Made by a program: the position numbers and the translations under genes. The notes under the pieces are model-generated. The model had not been told where the DNA came from and made no database searches. It saw only the letters and a program-made list of their open reading frames with translations. A stretch of 64,000 nt of DNA from Petunia secreta (taxonomy: Eukaryota > Streptophyta > Magnoliopsida > Solanales > Solanaceae), in NCBI GenBank assembly GCA_029990175.1, contig JARKIP010000035.1:42980001-43044000 (forward strand). The letters run 5' to 3'. Position 1 is the stretch's first letter, and every line of letters starts with the position of its first letter. Shown piece by piece: positions 54,113 to 64,000 of this stretch.

Positions 54113-56717
54113 GATGGCAACAAACTACTCATTTGCCTAGTGCATAAAGGTATGATTCTTACTCCTGAATTTGATTATTCTTCTAACCCTTTGCCTAGTT
54201 CTCTTGAAAGTGTTTTGAAGGTTTTTGGGGACATGTTCCCGGATGAGATGTCAAATGGTTTACCTCCCTTGAGGGGCATTCAACATCAAATTGACTTTGT
54301 CCCGGGAGCTGTCCCGGGAGCCCAAATCCCAAACAAGTCGGCCTATAGAAGCAATCCTGAAGATACAAAGAAATTGAAAAGACAAGTGGATGAATTGCTT
54401 ACTAAGGGCTTGGTTCGTGAGAGCTTGAGTTCGTGTGCCGTGCTCGTCACACTTGTCCCAAAAAAATATGGCACATGGAGGATGTGTGTGGATTGCCGAG
54501 CGGTCAACAAGATCACGATAAAGTATCGACATCCCATACCTTGTTTAGATGATATGATTGATGAGATAAGTGGTTCTAGCATCTTTTCAAAGACAGACCT
54601 TAGGTCCGGTTACCATTAAATCTGGATGAAACCCGGGGATGAATGGAAAACTGCATTCAAAAACAAGTTTTGTCTATATGAATGGTTGGTTATGCCCTTT
54701 GCCCTCTCCAACGCATGTAGTACCTTCATGAGGCTAATAAATCATATGTTGAAGCCATTCATCAACAAATTCGTGGTCGTCTACTTTGATGACATTTTGA
54801 TATATAGCAAGTCATTAGACGACCATGTGAATCATTTAAGGCAAGTGCTTGAAGTATTGAGAGCCGAAAAGCTCTTTGCTAATTATAAGAAAAGTGCCTT
54901 TGGTGTTGAAAGGGTAGCCTTTCTTGGGTTTGTTGTGAGTGCCCAAGGAGTGGAAGTTGATGAGTCCAAGGTAGAGGCCATTAGAGATTGCCCCACCCCC
55001 ACTACAATGACTCAGGTTAGGAGCTTTCATGGTCTTGCTAGTTTCTATAGAATATATGTGAAAGACTTTAGCTCCATTGCCGCTCCACTCACCGAATTGG
55101 TGAAGTAGGACAAACCTTTTGTGTGGGGAGAGCCTCAAGAGAAGGCCTTCCAAGAATTGAAAAGTAGGTTGAGTACCGGCCCTCTATTGCAATTGCCCGA
55201 CTTCGGAAAGGCATTTGAGGTTGAATGTTGCCGCAGATGCACTTTCTAGGAAGTTTGCTCTTGCTACTACTCCTCCAAGCTCATGGGTTTTGAGAGTATA
55301 TAGTTGATGTATGCTGATGACACAAAGCTAAAGAGTATCCATGAAGCTCTTGAGAAAGGAGAAAGATTTGAGAAGTACCAATTGGTAATTGGCTATATCT
55401 TTAAAAGTTGTAGAGTTTGCATACCCGAGTCCTCATGCAAAGAATTGCTTGTTCAAGAAGCACAATGTGGAGGACTCATGGGTCACTTTGATACACTTAT
55501 GGAGCAATTCCATTGGCCTAAAATGGGGATGCAAGTTGAGAGGCTTTGAAAATATTGCCTTGAGTGCAAGCATGCTAAGTCCAAGTCGAACCCCCGTGGT
55601 TTGTATACCCCTCTCCCTGTACCTACTAGCCCATGGATGGATATTTCAATGGATTTTGTTATGGGATTACCACGGACGAGGGGGGACATGATAGCATTTA
55701 TGTTGTCGTGGATAGGTTCTCAAAGTTGGCCCACTTCATTCCATGTAAAAAGTGTGATGATGCACAACATGTTGCTTCTTTGTTCATTGATAAAGTGTTA
55801 CAGTTGCAAGGTGTGCCTCAAACCATTGTAAGTGATAGGGACACTAAATTCCTTAGCAATTTTTGGAGGAGCTTGTGGCGTGGCCTTAGCACCAAGCTAT
55901 TGTTCTCTACGTCCCACCACCCTCAAACTGATGGACAAACTGAGGTGGTGAACTGAACTTTGGGTGCTCTTCTTAGAGCTATGACCTGAGGTAAGGGTGG
56001 GACTTGGATTGATAAGTTACTTTTTATGGAGTTTGCATACAACCGCACTTTGCATAGAATGATTGACATGACTCCATTTGAGTGTGTTTATGGTTTTAAC
56101 CCATTGATTCCCTTGATCTAACCCCTTTGCCAAGGGAAATGATTGTTAATTTTGAAGGTAAAAGACGAGCTAAGGCTTTGGTTGAACTCCATGCTAAGGC
56201 GAAGAAGAACTTGGAGGAATCTTATGAAAATGTGGCCTCCAAGAAAAACAAGGGACGAAAGAAGGTGGAACTCAAAAAGGGCGACTATGTATGGGTGCAC
56301 TTCCGCAAAGAATGGTTTCCAAACTTTAGGAAAGGGAAGTTGGCACCCCAAGGAGATGGACCCTTCCAAGTGCTTTCAAAGATCAACAACAACGCTTATG
56401 TGGTCGACTTGCCAAGTGAGTATAATGTCTCTAACACTTTTAATATTTCCGACTTGACTCTTCTTGATGTAGGAGATGATGGAGCCAAGGGTGATGACGC
56501 TTGTATTTCGAGGACGAAATCTTCCCAAGAAGGGGAGGATGATGCCGGGCAATCCATCACGAGACCCTTCACTCGAAGTCAAGCCAAGAAGGTCCACGAG
56601 GTGCATTTACACTTTGAGAGGAAAAGACTCGAAGATGGAAGTAATTGGAAGAAGTATATCATGCTCATGGTTCAGGCGCCCCGCCCAGATGACCCAGGCG
56701 CCCCGCTTGAGGCCTAG
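54113..56717 (+). pseudogene. E pol remnant: RT, RNase H part, integrase
   Basis: RT with intact YFDD (near 54785) but a stop near 54617. The RNase H is reduced: text jumps from FEVEC (near 55228) to ADALSRK (near 55245), a loss of about 110 codons relative to I. Integrase finger (HFDTLMEQFHWPK, CLECK) and DD-E core (MDFVMGLP near 55655, SDRDTKF near 55835, TDGQTEVVN near 55935), with stops near 55549, 55955, 55988 and 56120. The C-terminal frame 56127-56717 is open and runs through the PPT into the LTR (SRTKSSQEGEDD, FTRSQAK). Confidence 0.92.
56527..56539 (+). other. Polypurine tract of E
   Basis: AAGAAGGGGAGGA before TGATGCCGGGC. Confidence 0.85.
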
Positions 56718-57273
56718 GTGCTCCACCCAGGGAGCAAGGGAGTCAGGCGCTCCGCCCAACCTCTCGGCGGACCGCCTAAGAATATTTCTGATAAAAAAAG
56801 TTAAAATTCCAGGCGCTCCGTCTCGATTCTGGGCGCTCCGCCCAAAATGATGAAGGGCGAGAATTTAGTAGTTCTTTTACCGTTTTGGCCCTGTGTGGTC
56901 TATTTACTTAAAACCTAACATGTGGGCATTTTAGACCTTTGTCAAAGCTTGGGAAAACACTATAAATATCCTAGCTTAGTTTATTATACACTTAGTCTAT
57001 TTTGAACAGTGATGAAACTTGAGCAATGCTCTTTCTGTTGAATGAAACCTTGTTTTGGGACTTGAATCTTCTAGTGCACCTAGTTGACCTTCAAGCCCGC
57101 CCGATCATTCTATTTGCGAGTTCGAAGTGTGACTCGAGGGTAGTTGCATAGTGTTAGGAGAATCTTGACCCGAATCAAGGGTTTCTCGGAACAAGTTTTC
57201 GTGGATACCTCGTAGGAAGTTCGAGACGAGTCTCGCTCCTATCTTTATGTTTCCACATTTTTACCCTGCATCA
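56540..57273 (+). repeat. E 3' LTR (734 bp)
   Basis: TGATGCCGGGC to CCCTGCATCA. Palindromes at 56674-56844, among them TGGGCG-CTC-CGCCCA at 56830-56844. TSD TTAGT at 57274-57278. Confidence 0.93.
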
Positions 57274-57278
57274 TTAGT

Positions 57279-57645
57279 ATTAGCGGGAGTGTCATCCGCT
57301 CCCTCTAGAATCTTTCCAAGTAATTCTTCAGCAATTTTCCCTACTATTTCCGGATTTCGAAGATATCTTCCATCCTCTTCTTGCACTTTTGGGCACCAAA
57401 GTGTGCCTTCTTGAATTGCTGACTAAATTTCGTCTCGGTGACTCATTATGGTCAACTTCGTCTTCAAATTTGATTGGATCCTTAGCTAGATCTACTTCTC
57501 AGCGACAAAATCACTAGGATCTTTTGTTACACCGTCTACATCCTAGGCAGTATTTGGTTGGAGTCTGTCATTGTCTTGCGATATTATTTGTATGTTTTCT
57601 TCGTAAATATAAATAATTTCCTGAGCCCCACAGTGGGCACCAAAC
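57279..57645 (-). pseudogene. K: gag N-terminal part and primer-binding region of a Tat-like element
   Basis: On the minus strand, degenerate coding text lies next to GTTTGGTGCCCACTGTGGGG (rc of about 57626-57645), which resembles the PBS context TTTGGCGCCCACCGTGGGG of plant Tat-lineage elements. The K sequence left of E (18044-18755) is the downstream part of the same gag, so E split K. Confidence 0.55.
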
Positions 57646-57975
57646 TGTTTATGCCTAAAAATTTTCGAATAGGTTAAACATATCAATTTATTGGGGTTAC
57701 ACAATTCTAAGTATGGTAAAATACTAACTTTATAGGCCTTGGTCCTATTACAAGAGGCGGTTAGTAAAAGTAAAACCTAACTTAGAGACTAATACTCTTA
57801 AGGCAACTGGGTGTGCGCCCTTCGGCTCTAGGCCCGTGCATGATGAGCGGTCATGGCTATGGAGTAGGCGTATATCCTCAGCACCCGTTGACTTGTAGAG
57901 TAAGTTTAGCCTTTGTCAGCTGGACTCATATTCTCATAAATAAAAGTGGCATAATTTTACCCACACAAAACTTTA
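57646..57975 (-). repeat. K LTR-like sequence
   Basis: Starts TGTTTATGCC beside the PBS. The part 57810-57965 (GGCGTATATCCTC, CAGCTGGACTC, CCCACACA) recurs at 61210-61360 in the same orientation. The right border is not clear. Confidence 0.5.
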
Positions 57976-59160
57976 AACAACATATTTTTGAAAAGCCACC
58001 CCCCTCAATGCACGTTCAAAGATTAAAAATTAACAAAAAGGGATAAGGATCAACGAGGAAGTGATACATGCAAAACCGAAAGTGTTTAATCTGCAGATGG
58101 TTCTTTTCCATTTCTAGATATTTGTTTTAATCAGTGAATTCCTTTTGTTATTATTCAGACATTAGTGTACTTAATGTTATAAATTAATAAAATCCTATTT
58201 GATACTTGAAATATTTGAGTTGATGCAATTAACGGTTAATTAATACAGAATGTTAAATTTGGCATCTATATTAACACATTCCTACAAATCAGATAAGCCA
58301 TGCATGTAACGTGCTTTCATTCTAAGATGATTATGTTATAAACCTTGGAGTTGTTATTCCTGTATTCCTAGCTAACTAATTGTTTAATTTGCAAGAATAT
58401 ATATGTTGGTTCATGGAAAAATAATTGCACATTATACTATTGAATATTATGTGTACTCAAAGTCTATTTATTTTTATTAAGCTTAAGATGTCTGATTGTA
58501 AATACACATTTTAATATAAACATGTTGTATTAAGATGTGACTGTTAAGATGTTGTATTAAGAGTTGAATATTAAATGGTAAAAGACTTTATTTTAATATC
58601 TTAATGATTATTATTTATCATTGTTACATTAATTTAATACATATTATAAAATAATATAAATATTATATCCAGGAAATCATAGGAGGTAAGGTGATGGAAG
58701 ATGGTAGTGGCTGGTGATACTTGGCGGTGGTGGCTAGTGGCAGTCCTTGTTGTATTGAAGAGTGGTGGAGGTGACGTTAATTGTGGCGGTGTTGGTTGAT
58801 GTTGTGTTGGGTTTTGGATGAAGTGGTGTGAATGGGAAATAGAGAGAAAACGAAAAGTCTTCTAAAGGGAACTTTTCCTATATTGGAAGACAAAAAGACT
58901 TTTGTTGCGTCTAAATAGAAAAGCACTTCTACTCACTCTTAAAAGGGTTGAAATAAAGGGAAGATCTGTGTTGTCATCGCTGCTCGCTCGCCTTCATTCA
59001 ATTAAATTGATTGAATTAAATTTTAGGATCAACAAAAATAATTTTCCGTTTTAAATTTGTTGTAAAATATTTTATAAACATCCACTACAATAGACATTTT
59101 TCGTAAGCAATAACTTCTGAAAGACTACCAAACTGGCAACTAATCATTCCAACCTTCTTT
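57976..59160. other. AT-rich sequence without a recognisable gene
   Basis: No supported frame. 58486-58560 has repeated TTAAGATGT-like words, and 58690-58800 is rich in GGTGG/GGCGG triplets. This combination reminds me of degenerate DNA-transposon copies in plants, but I cannot define ends or a duplication. Confidence 0.35.
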
Positions 59161-59257
59161 TCTAAAACTGTAGGGATCCAGTTCCCGATAATATTGCTAA
59201 GGTAGCCTTTGCCAAGTGTTTGAATTAAAAGGGATCCCTAGCCACTAGAGAGTTGCA

Positions 59258-60476
59258 GTGGAGTCTGACTCAGCACCCTGTGTCAACATGGAATGTCCTC
59301 CACCAGAGGTACACCGAGAAGCTTTGCCTAGAGCCCGGGGAGGCTTCTGCTCCCGAAGAAGTTTGACCAGCTATCCAAGATGTCATCCGCCAAGGACAGA
59401 ACGGGGATACGTGGAGGAACCTCAAATGGGAGATAAAGGCAAGCGAAATAGAAAAGATAGCAGGGACGATTATCCAATGGATCCCTCAACGTGGAGTGGG
59501 TTCCTAACCGATTCGAAGAATTGGGTCTGCGAGTCAACATTGTGGAATTCGTAAGAGATCATATGAAGAATGCACAAATCCGTTGGCCAAGCAACTTGAG
59601 AGCAGAACCTGGCAGGAGAAATAATGACCTTTACTACCACTTTCATAGGGACCACATACATGACACGACCGGGTGCAGTGTGTTGATTTTAGAGGTCATG
59701 AGTTTGTTGAACAAAGGTTAGCTCAAGGACCTGCTCACCGACTAGGGAAAGCAGACATTCACTAGAAATGAGAATCAGGATGCACCACAAAGTCTGCCCG
59801 ATCCTATGAGGTCCATCAATGTGATAATTGAGGGACCGACATTGATCAGGGGGTCAGAGATATCTCGGTGGTGCCCAACCAAGGTCTCGCCCGAGATAAG
59901 ACGATCCTATTCAGCGAGGCGGACAACATCATCTAAAGCACCCCGCACCATGACGCCCTGGTAATAACACTTAGGATGGAAGACATAGACGTGAAACGTG
60001 TATTGGTCAACGTCGGTAGCGCCGTAAAACTCATTAGATGGGATGCACTGAAGGCGATGGGTATTGAGGATCGAATTATGCCAAGCATTTACACGCTCGC
60101 ATGCTTCATCAATTCTTGTGAGAAAGATATAGGCGAAATTAACCTCACGAACCGCTTATCGGGGATAGATCATGTTACATCTTTTCAAGTAATCAAGGGA
60201 GGCGTTCCTTACAATGCGATCATCGGGCGACCAAGGATTCATCAAGTCAAAGCAATACCGTCAACCTGGCATCAGAAATTAAAGTATCCTTCTCAATGGG
60301 GGATAAAAGAAGTGAATGGTGATCAGAAGGTAGCAAGCGAATACTATACGACCGTAATCCTTGGAGCAGCTGTCCCCAAGCAAGTGCCCGAGGTGAATAT
60401 TCTAGGAGACCCCAAAGACCTCGAAGCCACAACCAACCAAGACCGCGATTTAGACGGTATGGTTTATTGATGACTT
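59258..60476 (+). pseudogene. Tat-like Ty3/gypsy fragment: gag end and protease
   Basis: Frames 59491-59721 (RFEELGLRVN; then YYHFHRDHIHDTTGC, a zinc-finger variant; LLNKG) and 59976-60470 (DIDVKRVLVNVGSAVKLI; LKAMGIEDRIMP; GVPYNAIIGRPRIHQ; SQWGIKEV) fit Tat-lineage Gag-protease. The protease triplet reads NVG where DTG is expected, so it is inactive. RT is absent. No own LTR in matching orientation was found. Confidence 0.7.
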
Positions 60477-61039
60477 TCAGGGGGACAAGGAGTAGGGATA
60501 ATTGGAAGTACTTTTCTTTTCAGAATTTACTTAGCACATTAGTCGTGCTTTTAGATTACTATATTTTCATACTTTTTGGACATGTTACTGGTTTTCACCC
60601 ACAACATCCTAGGCTCTGCGCCTTCACTAATAGAACTACTATTAAAGTTAGTTTTTCACAAATTAAGATCCATCTACGATCCAAATATTCATAGCCTAGG
60701 CCACATACAAGTTGAAGTAATACACCCTCTTTCCACGACAAAAGCAGGGTACACGACTTGGTTAGAACTAGACCATGTCTAACTCAGCCACCAGGCATTA
60801 ATTGAGGGTTGAACTCGCTAAATCAATAATTGCACCTACACGCTGATGGGAACGTTGTCTGCATAGCGCCAAAAAGTCTTTAATATTCGAGTAACTAAGC
60901 GAAGACCTTCTGTCTAATAATGCAAAAGGACCGTTACCACACGGGCTAAAGTCGTCCCCTCATTGGCGCAAACAGCCATCTGGAGGGGTATTTATAGTAA
61001 TTAAACAAGAAATAATGGGGAAAGCAAAGTGATTCTTAT
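60477..61039. other. Non-coding sequence, probably Tat-related
   Basis: No frame worth calling. It follows the Tat-like protease directly and precedes LTR-like sequence. I see no firm feature. Confidence 0.3.
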
Positions 61040-61370
61040 TCCATGAGAGTAGCCGACTTCGGTGGAGAATTGTGTCTTGTGTAGTGATACCAGATCCTAA
61101 ATAAGATAAAATACAAATACTAATAACGTCATGGGCCTACAAATCAAGACGGTGGTATACTAAACCCTAACTAATAAGACTATAAACCCTAGGCGGTGGG
61201 ATGTGTGCCCTACGCCCTATGACCAAAACTCCTAAACGTTCGTTGGCTCTAGAAGCGGGCGTATATCCTCTGTGCCCGATGACATGTAGGATAAGTCTAG
61301 TCTCGCCAGCTGGACTCGTATCCCCATACCAATAAGTGGCGTATTTTTGCCCACACAGTCAGTCCCCCCA
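61040..61370 (-). repeat. LTR-like sequence related to K
   Basis: Shares GGCGTATATCCTC, CAGCTGGACTC and GCCCACACA blocks in the same order with 57810-57965. The strand is assigned from K. The flanks differ, so the two are old or belong to different subfamilies. Confidence 0.45.
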
Positions 61371-61770
61371 CCTGCTGAGTGCTGATACAAGCAATCAGCA
61401 AGTGAAGGAAGCGTGATAGTAGATGTAAAAGTGTGATGGTACTGATGCTCGCCTCTTTGCCTCTTCGCATGCGTCGTATTAAATGCAAATTCCTTAGTAA
61501 AATGACGTGTCCCCTAATGATTGGAGGGGTTTTTCGTGTATCTTCGTAATGCTACTGCTGCTCCGTTCACATCCCATAATTATGGAGATGCATATCACTT
61601 AAACTGCAGTAATCATATTTATGATCCTACATGATTGAGATCATTACTTTTCCAGCCCAGACGTGTGTACATACATCGTTAGTGAGAGAGTTTATTTACA
61701 ACCTTCCAATGATTTTCAAGAACTCCTCTTTAAAAGATAATCTCTTTTCCAATCCCGCTAATATTATCAT

Positions 61771-62165
61771 CATGGCACAAGGTCCAAGCTTTATCCCAGC
61801 AAACTTCAGAGCAAAGGATTACCTCACCAATTCTTTCAATTTTGAAAATGATGACCGTATGCTGGGCTAAACCCCTAAACAAGAGGTGAAAACAACAATC
61901 TCTCTATTGAATTCTACCCTTCCGCAGTCACGGAGAGTGATATTATGCGCATCAAGCATGAATGCAAATGGCCTGATTTTGTTGTCGTTCTTGCTCCTGG
62001 CGCTGAGGAAAGAATTTCTTCCAATTGGGCTGGCTTTTCAATGGTTCACACGTACCCTTTCACTCTTCATTTCCACAAGTGCGTCCATTTGATCATAGAG
62101 GACATATGCCGCTTTTATAATTTGTATGAACTTAGAACAAGTTCACTAGTATTCCTGGAGTTGAA
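61771..62165 (+). pseudogene. ORF1-like fragment of a Tat-type element
   Basis: Frames 61771-61870 (MAQGPSFIPANFRAKDYL) and 61945-62193 (GAEERISSNWAGFSMVHT, YPFTLHFHKCVHL, DICRFYNL). The pattern of a YPF block followed by a CRFYN-type block resembles the extra ORF of plant Tat elements (the 'putative gypsy type transposon' family). It is short and frameshifted. Weak assignment. Confidence 0.35.
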
Positions 62166-62179
62166 CATGGGAATGCCTT

Positions 62180-62715
62180 TATATATGTTTTAAGGTACTT
62201 GAAGGGTATAATTAATGTTGGCTTGCATTATTGATCCTTTACAACTGTTCTTCAAGTATACATTGATACTACATGAAATTCTGATCCGAATGATTCAAGT
62301 CTATTACTGCTTGGATATTCACTTTAGATTGAGGATCGATCTTTTGGCAATCAAAGAAGAAGACATGCATTACTCATTCAACAATAGAGTCGGAATTTAA
62401 GGCTGTGTCTTCTGCTAGACGAGAAGCTGACAGGCTGAGAAGTATTCAAATAGATATTCTTCTATGGGGTGAGCGAGTGCCACCTTTGACTATCTATTGT
62501 GATAATAAAGCAACTATATTTTGGACTTCAAGTGAATCCTAAAATGTTATATGAAGATAAGTTCGTATGAAACACAATCACATGAGAAGATTACTAGAGG
62601 ATGGGACGATTACCCTTTACTATGTGAAGTCAAGGTTTTATTTAGCATATCCTTTGTCTAAAGGTTTAGGCAAATAATTGGTGGTGTAAACTACTAAAAG
62701 GATGAGACTAAAGTC
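62180..62715 (+). pseudogene. Ty1/copia RT-RNase H remnant
   Basis: Degenerate text in changing frames: LRYLKGIINVGLHY near 62190, then the RNase H part ESEFKAVSSARREADRL, YCDNKATIFWTS, MKHNHMRRLLEDGTI, YVKSRFYLAYPLSKGL, ending MRLKS near 62715. This is the usual C-terminus of plant copia Pol. Several stops. No LTR identified. Confidence 0.7.
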
Positions 62716-62945
62716 TGTTATAAATTTTATTGTACTTTACAGAAACCCTACCTAATGATGTAACCATAGGTTCAATTGAAAAAATAAGTAAAGTTACAAT
62801 TAGGTAGCACATACAAATTCCCATTTTCTAAAAGGGAGTAGATGTACATAAAATGAGATTCTAGTCTCTTAATAAATCCACAAGACCAATATTGGTTCGA
62901 CTGAGTAAGAACACACTTGATAGATTTATCCATATATATTCATGT
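62716..62945. other. Short sequence between copia remnant and J
   Basis: No gene. Possibly a residue of the copia 3' untranslated region or LTR. CATGT at 62941-62945 would be the left target copy of J. Confidence 0.3.
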
Positions 62946-63657
62946 TGATACAGGAAAAATCTATCCAAGACACCAACCATCAAGAGCCAAGCTTGAAGGA
63001 TGCAATGGACGGGGAGATCTAGAGCTTCAAAGGAGTGTTTGGAAACAAATTGAAGACTTGTTGCTTGGTTTCAAGCCTTGGGCACTCCTCCTCAGCATTT
63101 CAGGCGCTCCTCTTCAGGGCTGAAGTGCTCCTTCTAAACCTGAGGCAATCCAGGCGCTCCGCCTCAACTGCCTACTGCCCAACTTAGTCGGTCGCTCCAC
63201 CTGAGGCCAAGCGCTCCACCTCCCTGCATTGCATTCCGAGATTTTGTCTAGTTGTTTACTATTTGACCCTGGGTCTTTTTCATTAACCCCAACTTGTGGG
63301 GTATTTTAGACATTAGATAACATGAGAAAAACACTATAAATACCTCATTAGGTCTTTTTAGTTCATTAGCTAACATAGATTGAAGAATAGACATAGAAAG
63401 AGCGGCAAGGCCTTCTTTGTTGAAGCTTGAAGCTTCGGATTATCTCTATGCTTGGAACCTAAGGAGATTCATCTCTAGTATGAATTCCTTGTAGCGTTCG
63501 AGTTTCCTTTCGTCTCTCAGATATTCGTTCATGTTTTGAATAGTTTATCCATTCTTTTCTTCTATTTCTGTTCTTCCTCGTCTCTACTTTTCTAGTTATT
63601 GTATTTATCTTTAGCTTCCGCTACTTTTGATTGCTTCCGCAATTTTACCCCGTATCA
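62946..63657 (+). repeat. J 5' LTR (712 bp)
   Basis: TGATACAGG to CCGTATCA. Palindrome AGGCGCTCCGCCT at 63152-63164 and degenerate ones around it. TATAAATA at 63335-63342. The left end is placed by comparison with B and is less certain than the right. Confidence 0.8.
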
Positions 63658-63660
63658 GTT

Positions 63661-63672
63661 TGATATCAGAGC
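63661..63672 (+). other. Primer-binding site of J
   Basis: TGATATCAGAGC, one mismatch to the initiator-Met site. Confidence 0.88.
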
Positions 63673-64000
63673 ATAGCTAGGACTCGTTCTTATGAATCCT
63701 CGTCATGTTCATCTATCTTGTATCTTTAGTTTATTGTTCTTGTTGTTGCTTTGATATAAAGAAAAAGAACAAAAAAGTGAAAAATCAAAAAATCACAAAC
63801 AAGTTCATAGTTTGGATTGGATTTGATTTCCCTATCATTGATAGTTATTGGGGATTGATCTATGATGTGTCCTTGTTGATTTGATAGCCTCATATCATAT
63901 TTTGGAGTTGTGGATTAAAAATTCAAAAATTTGAAAACCCGACTAGAAACTCTTGCTTGAATCGCTTTAGATATTGAATCGATGTGTGTTTTTAATTGTG

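Larger units (their letters stand above)
18761..57273 (+). mobile_element. Element E: CRM-like chromovirus split by nested insertions
   Basis: E comprises a 5' LTR (18761-19410 plus 25575-25756), PBS, leader, gag, protease (to 29029), then RT, RNase H and integrase (54113-56717) and a 3' LTR (56540-57273). D lies in the 5' LTR and the G/H/I complex between protease and RT. Removing G with its duplicated GGAAT restores the reading ELLKGN-DGNK, which matches ILKGNDGTK of element I, so the two halves are one element. TSD TTAGT flanks the whole. The coding region is decayed. Confidence 0.92.
62946..64000 (+). mobile_element. Element J: 5' end of a CRM-like element of the B/E lineage
   Basis: 5' LTR (62946-63657), PBS and about 330 bases of leader, cut by the window end. 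The LTR shares AAGAGCCAAGCTTGA, the palindrome array, the TATA region and the GCTTGAAGCTTC block with the B LTR. The leader begins like that of B (AGCATAGCTAGGA, GAATCCTCGTC, A-rich tract near 63765). Confidence 0.85.

Noticed and set aside
58690..58810. GGTGG-rich stretch as an exon of a host gene
   Set aside because: No open frame of useful length, splice pattern or protein similarity; it looks like low-complexity DNA next to AT-rich repeats.

Overview
This is a stretch of plant nuclear DNA made almost entirely of nested LTR retrotransposons. I recognise no host gene, tRNA, rRNA or CRISPR. Evidence for a plant: Ty3/gypsy polyproteins of the chromovirus and Tat types, a Ty1/copia fragment, and primer-binding sites matching plant initiator-tRNA-Met (TGGTATCAGAGC). 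LTR ends of the form TCACGACCC...GGGTCGTGA are familiar from Solanaceae, so a nightshade-family genome is my guess, not a proof. The abundance of CRM-like chromoviruses fits a (peri)centromeric or heterochromatic location.

Layout, with my own element letters. A (1-5108, +): 3' part of a Tekay/Del-type chromovirus with its 3' LTR, inserted in the 5' LTR of B. B (5109-18043, +): CRM-like but non-autonomous, with an unfamiliar coding module instead of RT/integrase. C (7122-14655, +): intact, very young CRM-like element inside B, target-site duplication (TSD) CGGTG. K: old Tat-like element on the minus strand, seen as flanks at 18044-18755 and 57279-57975. E (18761-57273, +): decayed CRM-like element inside K, TSD TTAGT. 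D (19411-25569, +): second non-autonomous CRM-like element carrying the same module as B, inside E's 5' LTR, TSD CCTTC. G (29030-54107): Tekay-type insertion in E's protease/RT linker, TSD GGAAT, with LTRs in inverted orientation so that both outer ends are U5 ends. H (29194-36500, -; TSD CATAC) and I (37063-44578, -; TSD GGTGC): CRM-like elements inserted one after the other into G's 3' LTR. Right of K come Tat-like fragments (59258-61370), an ORF1-like fragment (61770-62165), a copia RNase H remnant (62180-62715) and the 5' end of another CRM-like element J (62946-64000).

How the parts relate. C is the only element that still looks able to encode a complete Gag-Pol. B and D keep LTRs, PBS, leader, PPT and remnants of Gag/protease, but lack RT, RNase H and integrase core, so they would need proteins from an autonomous relative such as E, I or C; known rice noaCRR elements work in this way. 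B and D share a conserved, non-retroviral reading frame ending in a hydrophobic segment, which I do not recognise. The B, D, E, I and J lineage also carries arrays of 13-base micro-palindromes (AGGCG-CTC-CGCCT and variants with compensating arm changes) in its LTRs and, in D, E and I, in its leaders. These two observations and the inverted-LTR composite G are the items most worth following up.
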